64,000 nt of DNA. It comes from Varroa destructor (lineage: Eukaryota > Arthropoda > Arachnida > Mesostigmata > Varroidae). The stretch covers positions 26,214,033-26,278,032 of the forward strand of contig NW_019211455.1 of the NCBI RefSeq assembly GCF_002443255.2, written 5' to 3'. The translations under genes were made by a program, and so were the position numbers. The notes beneath the pieces are model-generated. The model was not told where the DNA came from and searched no databases. It saw only the letters and a list, made by a program, of their open reading frames with translations. Of the stretch, positions 26,735-38,019 are shown piece by piece; the stretch's first letter is position 1; every line of letters starts with the position of its first letter.

Positions 26735-28796
26735 TCTGCTACACTAAGAACTGCAATGGCACCAACGACAGCCGTGTGTGACCTTCGGTAGCAAGAACGT
26801 TGAACGAAAGATGATAACGCCAAATGGATGCGCCCGATGCGCGAATTTGGTGCTTTATCGGTGAACGTTCGTTCAACTGGTGCCAGCGCTGCTGCTTCCG
26901 CCGCTGCGTCTGCTGTTACAGTCAAAACAACAACAACAGCAACAACGATTGGCTACAACTGCCCGCAGCTGGTGCGCGCCGTCGACGCCGCTTATGACAA
27001 TGTCGTCTATATACGCTATAGTGTAGCGGCAGTTTGCTTTCCCGCAATTGCCCGCAGACGGTGCCGCCAGCCGACACTACAGGCACCGCCGAACACCGCG
27101 ATTCTGCTGAAGCCGCCTCAAAACGGCCCCGCCCCTTCCGTTCGAGACGTGATGGCCACCGAATTAGCGCTTAACAACCTACCAAATGAACATACACACG
27201 TATGTCTATCTATCCATTTATCTATATATATATATATTATCCGGAGATAACAGAGGAGAGTGATCCTGGATAGTAAGGCGCATGCTGATCGAGCCGACAG
27301 GATATATATATATACACACACACTAGAATTGCAATGTATTGCGCCTAAGGTATTGATAAGAGCACGGCTAACCACGTAAAGGCTAGTTATGACACGTAAT
27401 ATGTGAACAGACTCAATGCTTTTCATGCCCTTATCACCAAGTGCCCCAACAAAAAATGAGCGGAATATTTGTTCACTAGAGCATAGTGTGTGTATAAAAA
27501 CTATACGTTGCGGATTACCATTTGCAAGTTAAGCGATTCAAAATATTTTGAGACATAAAAGTTATCGAAACAAAAAACTTAAACTTGTTTAAAACTATTC
27601 AGTTAATTAAAATTGTTCATTACGATGCTTAATGAGCGGAACATCAAACAGTTCACACTTGAAGGGGTTTCCACGAGAAGCCCCGACCAGAATCTAAATC
27701 TGGTTTAAATGATGGCGGTAACAGCGTTAACAGTAAGTATAAGGGCAATAGGCAGAAAGGCCCCATCTTATTCCCGAGTGTACACGAAACTTCATCGATG
27801 CGTTTGATCTTTAAAGAAGTCTTGAGACTACTAAAATTGAATTGACATTTTGGGTGAGCACGATAAGCGTGCTCGGAGCTACAAACAATATACGTTCCCA
27901 CATACAGTGACATGCCCGAAAAGCTGTCACTAGGTATTATTGTATATAAACAGACAGGCGTTAAATGTAGCTAAGTTGAGAACTCACGATAGCAAGCGAC
28001 GTTCGAGGGATGGATACATCGAGCAATAACATCTTAACTAACTCATCACTAATATGAGTATTAGGCCGATATTCAAATAAACCCTTTAAAAGGAAAGGCG
28101 TCTTCTCGACAAAGTGAATGCCTGCAGGGGCATTCAAGTGGGCATCCGCTTTTTGTTGTCTCCCAGCCTTCTTGTATTGTTCATTGTTTTCATCGTTGTA
28201 TTGGTACTGGTAATAGAATCTGTACTAGTAATAGCAATGGCAGTCGGGGATCTGCGATTTCGTCTTGCAACTCGCGTCATGTCGGACAACCATCAAGACA
28301 ACCCAAGATTAAGATTTAAGATAGAATGAAAATGTCGTGGTTCCCTAGACGACAGCTAGTGCACAACTTACCGATTTGGCCGAATAACTATTATCGTTTC
28401 ACTAAACTCTTCAAATTTATCTAAACGTTATTCCGCCGTTGAAACGTACCGGCCAGTGAGTCATTGTTACAATGCTTGCTCGACGCTAATACTACGCCTA
28501 TCATTAGCGCTCACTTTTATTTAGGAAACCATCTCCAATCAATCCAATCTGTCCGTCTGCTATTCTAGTATAATCGGATATAGAGACAGAAACTACTGAC
28601 TTCGGCTTTGCTTCTGGATGAATGTCGGCCACCTCGTAGCGTTTGGTGCTAACCCATCATTATATCTAAAAATCGAAAGCCATAGGAAACATATTCTGTG
28701 AGCACGAGCGATGTCGAATAACGATCGATGTGTCTAAAGCCCCAGTCAAATATGTAGATATAATAGGTGTTGTTAATTATCGTCTCGAAAATTTCA

Positions 28797-28822
28797 TTGA
28801 TTGATTGATTGATTGATTGATT
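28797..28822. repeat. (TTGA)6 microsatellite
   Basis: Six TTGA units, nearly perfect. Confidence 0.9.
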
Positions 28823-29577
28823 TAACGATTTGCAGTCAAGCCGTACAGCTAAGCAAAATCCGCATGCATGTGAACGTCTATCTTCCCAGCAGATCGATTT
28901 TAACAGTCGAACTATTGAGACCGACTGCAAAATATGATTGTTTATTATAATTGGCAATGGCGCAAATGTACTCGAGATCTCGGAGCTAGGACTTTCGAAC
29001 GGTTCAATATTACCGATACCGTCCTGTCAGCTGTCAAATTCAACCTTCTACACGTGTAGCAATCGTCGCGTTCGGTTCGTTACGATACATATTAAAAGCA
29101 TTCAATTCGTATCGTCGCTACGGGGCAACGCGCCGTCCAGCAAAATTGCAACTGTTTTCGAACGATAGTTGCAGATGACGCAAACTCAATCTGGTCTGCT
29201 TGCCCTTCTACAGTCCACCGAAACTGTCTTAAATATTCCGAATAATCTAAGGGCGCATGCAGCACGCAGCTAGCGCAGCCATGTCGAGTATTCCATTCCC
29301 CCCATCACTTAGAACTGTGGTCCAATCAGCAACGATCAACCCCCCACTACAGCAAGCCAGACCACAACAAACTCGTCGGATTCGAACACCGTGTCGTCCA
29401 CAGTTTACCCATCCTGCTACCAGGGTCAGAACGCCAACGCAGAGGTAATCTGGCAGTAATTTCATCGGATATTAACAGGCTCCCACACCACAAACGCAGC
29501 AAAACTAGCCAACATGAGCTCTCTTAAATTCTTGGGTGACATTTGTACTTCGCTGTGTGCAGAGTAGCGGATTCAGC

Positions 29578-29652
29578 CTCTCCGTGGCTCAATGGCTTCG
29601 TTTGTTTACATCCGCGGATAAGCCACCCCACAGTCGAACTGCCCCGGAAACT
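29578..29652 (+). repeat. tRNA-like A/B-box segment, possible SINE fragment
   Basis: TCCGTGGCTCAATGG matches an A-box, and a weak B-box (CAGTCGAACTGCC) lies about 40 bases on. The order and the flanking TCCG resemble the 5' part of the element at 14808-14668. No foldable tRNA cloverleaf. Weak. Confidence 0.28.
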
Positions 29653-30210
29653 GGACGCGATCTCTCGCAACCCACATACACCAAAAGTATATTGCGAATC
29701 GTCAATTGATGATATTATTGCATAACAACGTCCAAACGCTGCTAGCTAATGGCTGCCAGTATGACGCTAAAATCAACTGAATTCGCATACCTTTGTCACA
29801 TGGTGGTTCGCTTTTCGTCTAACGTTCTCAGGCTTGCTAGCTTCGATCTCGTCGAAAACTTCTACCACAAATTGAATGTTTCTCCAGACCGAACTCTCGG
29901 CGTCAGCTACCCTTCTAATTGGCACTCACGACAAACCAGCGCGCGCGTAAAAACGTGTTTAGAGCCAGCGAAATATGGCAGATAATCTTCTGATAGGATA
30001 TCCCAGGGATGATACAGGGTAATCCAGGATGGCGGCGACAGCGGTGCCGGCGGCGCTAGCGATGTTGACCATCCGCCATGGCTCATCCGATCGGCTGATC
30101 TCGGCTCCCGATGCACTCACTCATCAGCTTCACCGACTTACGTTTGTCTGCTTTTCGGCTGATTCTAGGTATCTACTGCTGTTATTACTGTTATAACTAG
30201 GATTACTCAC

Positions 30211-30267
30211 CGCGCGCTGGCGCGTTGACTCCTGCGCGGCCGGACTTCTCTCCGTCGCCAGCTCCAT
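30211..30267 (-). CDS. first coding exon of a long minus-strand gene
   Basis: An ATG in good context (GGCATGG) opens 19 codons (MELATERSPAAQESTRQRA) that end exactly at a consensus donor (GCGCG/GTGAGT) in phase 0. The next supported exon on this strand (15119-15326) enters in phase 0, so the two join in frame to give a continuous acidic/basic, Ser-rich N-terminus. The implied first intron is 14.9 kb. The surrounding 30.0-31.7 kb is the most GC- and CpG-rich non-repetitive stretch of the window, as expected around a promoter. The product is not recognised. A competing plus-strand ATG near 30029 also lies here and weakens the call. Confidence 0.45.
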
Positions 30268-30465
30268 GCCGCGGCTCGCAGGTCACTAGCTGCCACTCAT
30301 GCCACACGGCAATCGGTCACACGTCGGTCCACAGTACCACGGGGAAATAGGGTTCCTCCTTAAGGAGCACCGCACGATCACTGAATGAGCATTCACTTGG
30401 TCGTCGTAGAACAACAACCACCGTTGTCGTCGACAGAACTTCACTCACTACACACAATTGACTGA
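30268..30465 (-). promoter_or_regulatory. putative 5' UTR with initiator and two short upstream ORFs
   Basis: On the minus strand an initiator-like TCAGTC sits at 30465-30460, and about 200 bases then lead to the ATG at 30267. Two very short upstream ORFs are present: ATG at 30392 ending at 30378 (4 codons plus stop) and ATG at 30300 ending at 30286 (4 codons plus stop). They would be expected to reduce translation of the main frame if this is the transcript leader. No TATA box is evident. Confidence 0.3.
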
Positions 30466-30673
30466 CTCTCTGTCTGCCAGCCAGTCTCGGACCGCTGCTT
30501 GACTCTATTGGACTCCCGCTCTCTCTATATCGCACGGAACACACGGCTGTGTGTTCGGTTTGGTTCCGGGGGAAAGGGGGGGGGGTGTGACAACTCGCTT
30601 GGTTGCCAGTTACCAACACGGCGCCTTTTCACTCTAGGCGGGCGTTCTCCAACAGCGGCCGTGCGTTTTTCCT

Positions 30674-30711
30674 CAGCTACTCTCTCTCACTCTCTCTCTT
30701 TCTCTCTCTTT
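30674..30711. repeat. CT-rich tract
   Basis: Imperfect TCTC run in the CpG-rich region next to the proposed first exon of the minus-strand gene; could serve as a GAGA-type element, which is inference. Confidence 0.7.
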
Positions 30712-31158
30712 TCCAGTTCCCCAGAACCTCGATTATCGGGAGTGCGTTCGCCGTGAGCTTTGCACCGTTCCTTCAGTTCCCAAAGATACCGAGCTCTCTC
30801 GTTATCTTTCACTGTCTTGCTTGTTTTTGCTGTCTCCCCTTCTTTTTGTTTGTCGCTGTACTCACGCTCCGGCCGCACTCCCACGATTCTTTTCCCCTCT
30901 GTCACCTACTCTCTTCCCGATTCTGCTCTTGTTGTGATGGGTATTAAACAACGCCCGGGAGCCTTAGATCTTCGACGAAGTCGGCTTTCGGCTAGCCTAG
31001 CGGGCTCCTGAACGAGTGCGACTCTCCACAACGGCGGGTTCAGCTTCGCTCCTAGCTCCTAGGTGGAGAGCGACTATCGAACGCCAGAAGGACAGCGAGC
31101 GCCGCTCTTATTGCTCCGTGCGAAAAATAACAAGAACTCACTCCTTTGTGCCGACAGA

Positions 31159-31164
31159 AACAAC

Positions 31165-31196
<32 letters not shown>

Positions 31197-31217
31197 CAAC
31201 AACAACAACAACAACAA
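31159..31217. repeat. (AAT)n(AAC)n compound microsatellite
   Basis: Ten AAT units change abruptly to eight AAC units; produces poly-N, poly-I and poly-T shadow frames. Confidence 0.95.
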
Positions 31218-31541
31218 CGAGAATACTCCGAAAGGCTGGGCTATGCTCGATGGTGGACGGGTGGAACTTCTGAAAGTTTGTCGTTTCTGCCGAACGTCCG
31301 TGCGCGCTCTTGACTAAATTGGTGCGGTTAGCCTGTGGCGTGTACAGCTAGCTACATCACTCTTCCAGCGAGCCTGTATGTTTAGCTAGCGAGCACTCTG
31401 TTCGCTTGTTCTCGGCTCCTGTCCTAGCTGTATGAGCTGCAAAAGTTGGCGTCGAGGACAACCCGCCAAGCTCCGCCCCTCCTAAAGAGCCCTCACCCGT
31501 CGTGGAAAGGGCTGCTGGTGGTGGTAGCGCTCATCGACGGC

Positions 31542-31620
31542 CTCCTACTGCTGCTGCTGCTGCTACTACTACTACTACTACTACCACTACTGCTGCTGCT
31601 GCTGCTGCTGCTACTACCGC
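31542..31620. repeat. (CTG)n(CTA)n(CTG)n compound microsatellite
   Basis: A CTG block, a CTA block and a second CTG block, in total about 26 units. The long poly-L and poly-S frames across it are repeat artefacts. Confidence 0.95.
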
Positions 31621-34600
31621 TGCCATCCCCATCCACACAGCAGCGATCCACACTCGCGCACAAGTCGGGAGACAAGCACCGTCGTCGCCAGTGCTGGCTA
31701 TCGTTTGCTGCTACGACTGCAGCTACCACGATGGCTACTTCTAGTACTAGTGGTACCGCTTGCTTGTCTGCCCTATAATAGCCTATCTACCATGCGACTG
31801 ACCAAACAAGCCATTGCGGCCAGCCCGACTGCTCAAAGTAAGGGTTATACATTACTACTTGGGGCTGCTGTGCGTCCGGTGCGCGGGAAACTGCACCGGG
31901 GAGCTGCTGCAGAATGATGACAAGGCAGCAGTTCCATGTATTTATGTATATATATACATCTGGAGTTCAGCGCCTTTGGGCGGTATTGCACGAAGAGCAC
32001 CAGTTCACAAGCGGTGCCCAGCGGCGATATACCGCAACGCAGAAATCATCGTTAGTTACAAGCATAGGCAGTTGTTCGAAACGTATCTTCACATTGATTA
32101 CAATTAAATTAGCGCGCGGGGACAGGCCGCGATTTCCTGGACAGTAGAGAATGTCTGCTTATAGTCTTAAGATCGCTAGCTAGGTCCGTCGTGGGATTGA
32201 TAAACTAGATTGACTAGAACCAGGATTGACTGGCTGGACGAACGGGTTAGCTAACAAGCTATGCGCAGCAGCGACAAATGAACGAAGACGTTACGAAGAG
32301 GATAAAAAAGACACAAAATAGCGGGATCTCATAATAGATGCGTAAGAGCCCTGCTCGTCTGCTTGCGCTTGCAGGTGTTTGTGTGAAGAAGCAGTACCGG
32401 CCGACAAGGCTGGATAGCTTACGTGACCATACCCCAGGGTGGGGCTAGGTGAAGACAGCCACTCGAAGCGGAGCCAAGAACGGAGATCGATCTGGAATCA
32501 TCAAATACGGAGCGACACAGAGGAAAAGCCAACAGTTGCGCGATATTCCAATGGATGGGTCTAGAAGAATGAACAGGCGTTAGTTTGAAAGGCCCGAATG
32601 GCTACGGCACAGTACCATAAACGGGTACACATTTTATACTTCTGCATGCTAATGCTACTCGATATTTATTAAATACTCATTGGGCTCAATGATGAAAGAC
32701 GGATTATTTTGTGATAGTGTTAAGGGAGGCAAAGCCAAACGAGGGAAGAAACATGTCGTTAGATTTTTACGCACACACATATATATCATCTGTTTGTTAG
32801 GTGCTTATACTCTGACCTCGAGCCTGCTCCAACTATTGCAGGTGACGTCGTCGGATATGGTAATAACAATGGCCATACATTGTTACGAGCTTTGCAAACG
32901 GACCGATTCAAACCTACAGCAGACAGAAGGCCAATAGGCCCTTTCCAGCCTAAAAGCATGGTTTGCTGTTGCCTATGGCCGTTGCTGCTTTTGTTGACGC
33001 TGTTTACAGTCGACGTCTGCCATACTGTGACAGGGAATGCGGATAGAAACACGAACCTCGCCTCGTACAGGCAGGATCGACTTTCTCTCACTAGTACCCG
33101 TTCTAGCTAATAACGAAACCTGTCGTTACCGCAGTCGCGGTAGTGGATTAGCAGTCAACCGGGAAATGGCATGACGACTGCCGCACAACAGCAGTCGCTC
33201 AAGATACCATCGGCTTCTTTCTTTTTTACAGTGAAAGAACGGCAGCATCTATTGCTGTACTCGCTAGGTCAAACGTGGTTTAGGTTTCTCACGGTCTCTC
33301 GTGCATTCCGTTTTGTGAAGCGATTTTTCCCTAGGCGACGCTTTCTCCGGATCCCCACGTGCTACAGTACGGACCTGTAGATTAATGCTAGTCAGAGGGA
33401 TTCGCGGCCAGCGACCAGACCGCCGAGCATCCCAGTAGGTAGGGATTACAAATTCGCTTGCCAAAGTCTGGAACCAAGGACTTCAAAAGCTGTGATGGCT
33501 TACAAAAGCACCTGAAACGCGACTTTCTGCGTCGAGTCCACGCATTTCAGTAGGACTACCTCCCGTCGCGACGTTCATATCTATACTGTTGTGTACGTAT
33601 ATGTATACGTAGCTTAACAAGAAGCTTCTTTGTTGTATAGCTTGTCGTCAACCCGAAAAATGAATCTAGCGAAGCGATGTAGGGTATAGTGCAACAAGTA
33701 GGCGATTAGAAGAGACGTCCTGACGTGCGAGACTTTTGGAAATGGAGTAAGAGCAAAGCACTGTTGATGGAAATTCGAGAGCAATTGCGCTAGATATAGT
33801 AACTCCAAATGGAGTTTGTGCTAGACAGCATGGCTCCACAATGCTAGATAAATTACAGTGACAAATCGACACGCTTATTGCACCTCGAATCGAATCTTAG
33901 TACAGATAAAGGTTGTTGTTCTAGTAGTTCTAGCGTCGCTTTGATCGCGCCACGTGTTCATGCAGATTTGTACGGTACCATCAGCTGGATGACAGGTTGA
34001 GGAAGGAATTACCTGATCGTATACATAGATAGCAAAGTCAATTCAAAACCTGATTATGCTGTTAGTAGACTGGGACGCCTGAACGCTTTATCCACGTATG
34101 GAAAATCCGACCCCTAATCGTCAATCAAGAGCTCGATCATTTTGCACTTGATCTGGGTGTATGTACAAATCAGTAAACTGATTTTGATGTTGAGCTTCAC
34201 AGGCGCGCGGGCCTGCATTTAATCCTCGAACGGTCATGGAATGCCGGCACAGACGAATAGAGAGGTTCAAGGTTGGTGGTCCAGAGGATTGATGCTCTCT
34301 GTTAACATTCGGAGAATCTGAGCTTTGTACATTATTCCGAGTTGAACGGGCCATCCTACTGAAGGAATCCTCCACGAACCACAAGATCATCTACATACAC
34401 CCCCGAAACACCCAGATCTGTATGTTTAAGGTTACGTTTCTTCAACTACCTGATTAGGAGGATGTGGGCGAATGGTAAGCTAACGCGGTTGAGCTATCTA
34501 GTAATATTTAGTTGTACCGATGCAAGGCAATCTTTTCTCGATACAGGTATTGCACTTGAATGGGTACCCTGACGTAGCCGCCCAGAAAAAAGCCACCTAG

Positions 34601-34937
34601 TTCAGCACAATTAGCTTGTAAGCTTTTTGGGCGCGCTCTCCAACTGTCTCACCATATTTCTGCTCTGCTCGGTTTATTCTATAAGCTCAATAAGCCACTC
34701 CGGAGGACCCAACCGAGCTTTGCTGGAGGTCCGAGCTGATCGACCCGCTTCGACTGAGCCACTGCGAGCGGATTACCGGGGATAACGCCTCATCACCTAG
34801 TCTCGTTATCCTGTATCAGCAAGGTAGAATGCTGTTAACAAACGCAGCCAGCAAACTACGCCCGGATGTAGATCAATAGCGAATGATCGGGTTAAAAGGG
34901 CGGAAGATGACTGAGGGAAGATTTATTGAAAATACAG

Positions 34938-35027
34938 GTTGCCGTTTTTATTGTAGCTGATGATGGCAATAATAATCCTGTCAACGATGATGTTGTGATC
35001 GTAATTGACGCGCTAAGCATATACGAG
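34938..35027 (+). CDS. candidate exon, acidic beta-strand peptide (vaguely MAM-like)
   Basis: A 90-base phase 0-0 segment between an acceptor (TTGAAAATACAG) and a good donor (ACGAG/GTAAAA). It encodes VAVFIVADDGNNNPVNDDVV then IVIDALSIYE. The N/D-rich turn followed by a hydrophobic-Asp strand is reminiscent of the end of MAM-type beta-sandwich domains, but this is only an impression. The frame also stays open past the donor to a TAA at 35163 just before an AATAAATAAA run, so a terminal exon is the alternative reading. Confidence 0.33.
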
Positions 35028-35700
35028 GTAAAAACCTTTCGTGAAAAGCTCGAAAGAGAGAGAAATGGCAAAGGCGTATCCAGTCAAAGGCTGTGCGAAC
35101 TAACCTGCAGCTCGATACACTGTAGACCTCAGCGAAGTGTGATAATATATATATTTTATAAATAAATAAACAAGCTGTCTGATAAAACTAAAATTTGCAT
35201 TTTACATAAACGAAGTTTTTCTCTCTGCAATTTGTGTTTTGGCCTCCAGTAAACAGTAAAGGCCAAGTGCGTGGGCTATATCTACGAAATAGTGAGGTCT
35301 CATATAGAACATCTGAAGTAAAATGAGTTCCTTTTTTCCTATCACCATTAGATCACTCGACAAAAAGACCTAAGATGCTACGTTTTATGGTAGAAGTCCA
35401 GGGCGAGCATCATCCCGTGCTGCTCAGCTGACTGGGGCCGCCATGTCCCTAAGCTTCCGCTGAGGTGTTGATTTTTACCGAAGCTATTAATTAACAGATA
35501 AACAACGCTATTGCATCGAATTAACGCTCTGGTTTCTTCTGTATGTTACTAATCCTTCAATGCCACAGCTAAGGCGAGGATGGATCAACTCTAGTGCCAG
35601 GGCTGTCGTAGGGAAAGGTTTAACAAACAACCACTTTCCGTCTTGACTAGATAGAAATTAACGGGAGCACTTAAGCAGTTTTATTCTTATTCCGTTTCAG

Positions 35701-35762
35701 GTTTGAATTTATTCAAAATTGAGCTTTACGATACAAAAGTAGAAAATTGGGTTTGCTCAAGG
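35701..35762 (+). CDS. candidate small exon, product unknown
   Basis: A 62-base segment with an excellent acceptor (TTTTATTCTTATTCCGTTTCAG) and an excellent donor (CAAGG/GTGAGT), entering in phase 1 and leaving in phase 0. It encodes LNLFKIELYDTKVENWVCSR. The exit phase fits the exon at 36968. The entry phase does not fit the exon ending at 35027, so a further exon would lie between or the two belong to different transcripts. Confidence 0.38.
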
Positions 35763-36967
35763 GTGAGTATTTGGTGCCAGTGTGAAATGTGGGCAACTAT
35801 TATAGATGTGTCTAAATCTTCGGAGTGTAGAATCTATTTTAGAATTCTAGGTCAGGTATCTATAGTATGCCTAGATGATGGGCAAATTCTGCTACAGAGC
35901 CTTTAATATCCGCGGTTTGTGTATCATTTTAGCGCCTCAGGGTAATGGTATTCCGCATTAAGCTTCCTGCTACACATCTGGTCAAGAGATCGTGTTCTAG
36001 CTAAGTTGTATTAGCTTGTTTCTATTGACTGCAATAGTTGACCATTTTGGCCTGGTCATCTCTATCCATTAAAGACTTAACGCTATATATTTCTTTTAGT
36101 AACATTACACATCGTCTTGCCAGCTATAATAGCGGTATTAAAAGCTGAGTCAAGCTTCTTAAAAATCAAGGGCCACTTACGAGATCTCATCCAGTAAAAC
36201 CGAAATGATAGGGTAAGGAAAAAGAAAATATCTACATTTAAAAGAACACGCACTATATAAGCGTGTAAGATCTCAGGCTGGTTCAGACTACGAAGTTGAA
36301 CGACAATAGTGGTTTGTACCATGGCATACTATAAAAGAGCGGTTTGTCTGAACTCTCGCAGAATAAGCATTCTGACAATTTGTATACGCTTTTGTAACGT
36401 GAAGACTAGTTTCGCATATTCCATTTTTGTGTATTCAGTGCTTGTTTATGTCGACATATGAATTAAATATGTATTGTCTGGATAAATCTAGGAAGGACCA
36501 GCTCTCCTTTAAACCAAAAGGAACTCTGTAGGACAGAAAGATATCTGGGTTATCATTCGATTATCCGTTCGCGGGACGGATCTTTTATACGGCTCTTAGG
36601 GCACGCCTAGCAGAGACCTTACTTCAAGAGGTGGAAGCTTTCAAGCATTTAGGAGATTATTATCTAAAATTCAGATTTGTCGCTCAACATTCGTCCGCTT
36701 ACGAACACGCACTTCTTATGCAACACAACCATTCTTTCTTGCAATAGCACAGATCTAGTTACTATACATATTTACACTTTCTTCTTGCACTTCGAATTTT
36801 GCCGTGAACGATGAGAACTTTTTTCGTCCTGAAGTTGTCCCAACTCCGGTCCGTCCGTCACAGTTTATCAGCAGGCCTTACATCACACCCGTCCATATTA
36901 TCGGCCCCCATGAAAATCTCGCGGTGGTCCGAGTTTCGGCTGCTTAAGAGCGAAACTTTTTAAACAG

Positions 36968-37174
36968 GTGTTTAAGATTTTCAAACCACGAATATCGTTA
37001 TGTAGTCGCGTAAAACCTACCTATCATGAAGCCTTCTACATTACAAATGTGATCAAGCCACCTCATAAGTGCAAGGTGCATGTTTTATGCTATAGGGAAG
37101 AAGAAACACAAAGGTGGAGCCCATGTTACGCTACGTGCAACGTGCATACTAGTTCTCTATCTCGAACTACATAA
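36968..37174 (+). CDS. candidate terminal exon, Cys-containing, product unknown
   Basis: Follows an acceptor (AACTTTTTAAACAG) and is open in phase 0 for 68 codons to a TAA. It includes KPTYHEAFYITNVIKPPHKC and a cysteine cluster C-x5-C-x11-C-x3-C. The entry phase matches the exon ending at 35762. An alternative donor (CACAAAG/GTGGAG) could extend splicing to 37817. The cysteine spacing suggests an extracellular or secreted protein. Not recognised. Confidence 0.35.
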   Translation: MFKIFKPRISLCSRVKPTYHEAFYITNVIKPPHKCKVHVLCYREEETQRWSPCYATCNVHTSSLSRTT

Positions 37175-37816
37175 GCATATTACAAATTCCATACACCGTA
37201 AATTATATAAGGAAATGGTGACTGCACGAACCAGAATAGAGTATAGTCCATTCGACACCTTCGAGCAAGGCAAATTATATTGATTACATTTTATAGTCGG
37301 CTTGATATATAATAAGGTCGGTCCTGTGTGATAAAGGAAAATATCGTGAGAAAACTATAACTCATATACTGTAGAATTAGATATGAACTTGAATTATTTC
37401 ATGACCTCGACGGGCGCATGGCAAACTTCACGGATAAATTCGACGAACACGTATTATATTAGGGACAATATGACATACTTCGATATTCAGATAACTTTCT
37501 AAAATGCACCAGTGTACCTTTCATTATAATTTGAAGCTTATACGATGCCCTTACATTGTCGTACACAAGAACATGGATTTTGAATGATTCTCCGAAGTAT
37601 CGCAACGGTGCTACTGGGGTATATGAGGCGCTGGCTACCTCGTGTACACAGCACGGGTCATCAGTTCCGACAAACAACAAAACTGATATATGACAAATAA
37701 TGTATAGTCATTGTTTCAAAATAGCAGTGGTCATTGTAGTTGAAACTATCTTCTCGGTTTTTCCAGAAATACTGACGGTATAAAAACGCGCGTCAGAAGC
37801 AGCCTCACCATAACAG

Positions 37817-38019
37817 TGTCCGATTTAGCTTTGCCCTTTTTAGAAACAGATATAATACACCCGGTATTTAGTAATAATATGAGCGTTCAGCTTCTTTATA
37901 TATGTAGAAATGTGGTTCGTAACAGGACTAGAGTTTCGCAGTCTCCAAACTACGTTTACCGACCTATTGCTTGTAACGCTTCTGCTAAGATAAGGAAGCT
38001 TATTCTGACCCCAACTTGA
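37817..38019 (+). CDS. candidate terminal exon, product unknown
   Basis: Follows an acceptor (GCAGCCTCACCATAACAG). One frame is open to a TGA at 38017 (SDLALPFLETDIIHPVFSNN at its start). The entry phase in that frame is 1, which does not fit the donor near 37118 (phase 2). With that donor a different, shorter frame would be used. Uncertain. Confidence 0.2.

Larger units (their letters stand above)
15327..30210. other. proposed 14.9 kb first intron of the minus-strand gene
   Basis: Microsatellites, two inverted repeats, a tRNA-like segment and many short frames without coding signature. The 128-codon minus frame at 17629-18015 has a cysteine-containing middle but no family match that I can name. 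Such long repeat-studded introns commonly hold enhancers, which cannot be identified here. Confidence 0.4.
30500..34937. other. CpG-rich upstream region grading into AT-richer intergenic DNA
   Basis: 30.5-31.7 kb is GC-rich with CT and trinucleotide repeats. From about 32 kb the composition falls to the lower GC of the rest of the window. No supported gene. Confidence 0.4.

Noticed and set aside
31446..31778. Poly-Leu, poly-Ser and poly-Ala/Thr frames
   Set aside because: Direct products of the CTG/CTA microsatellite in different frames.
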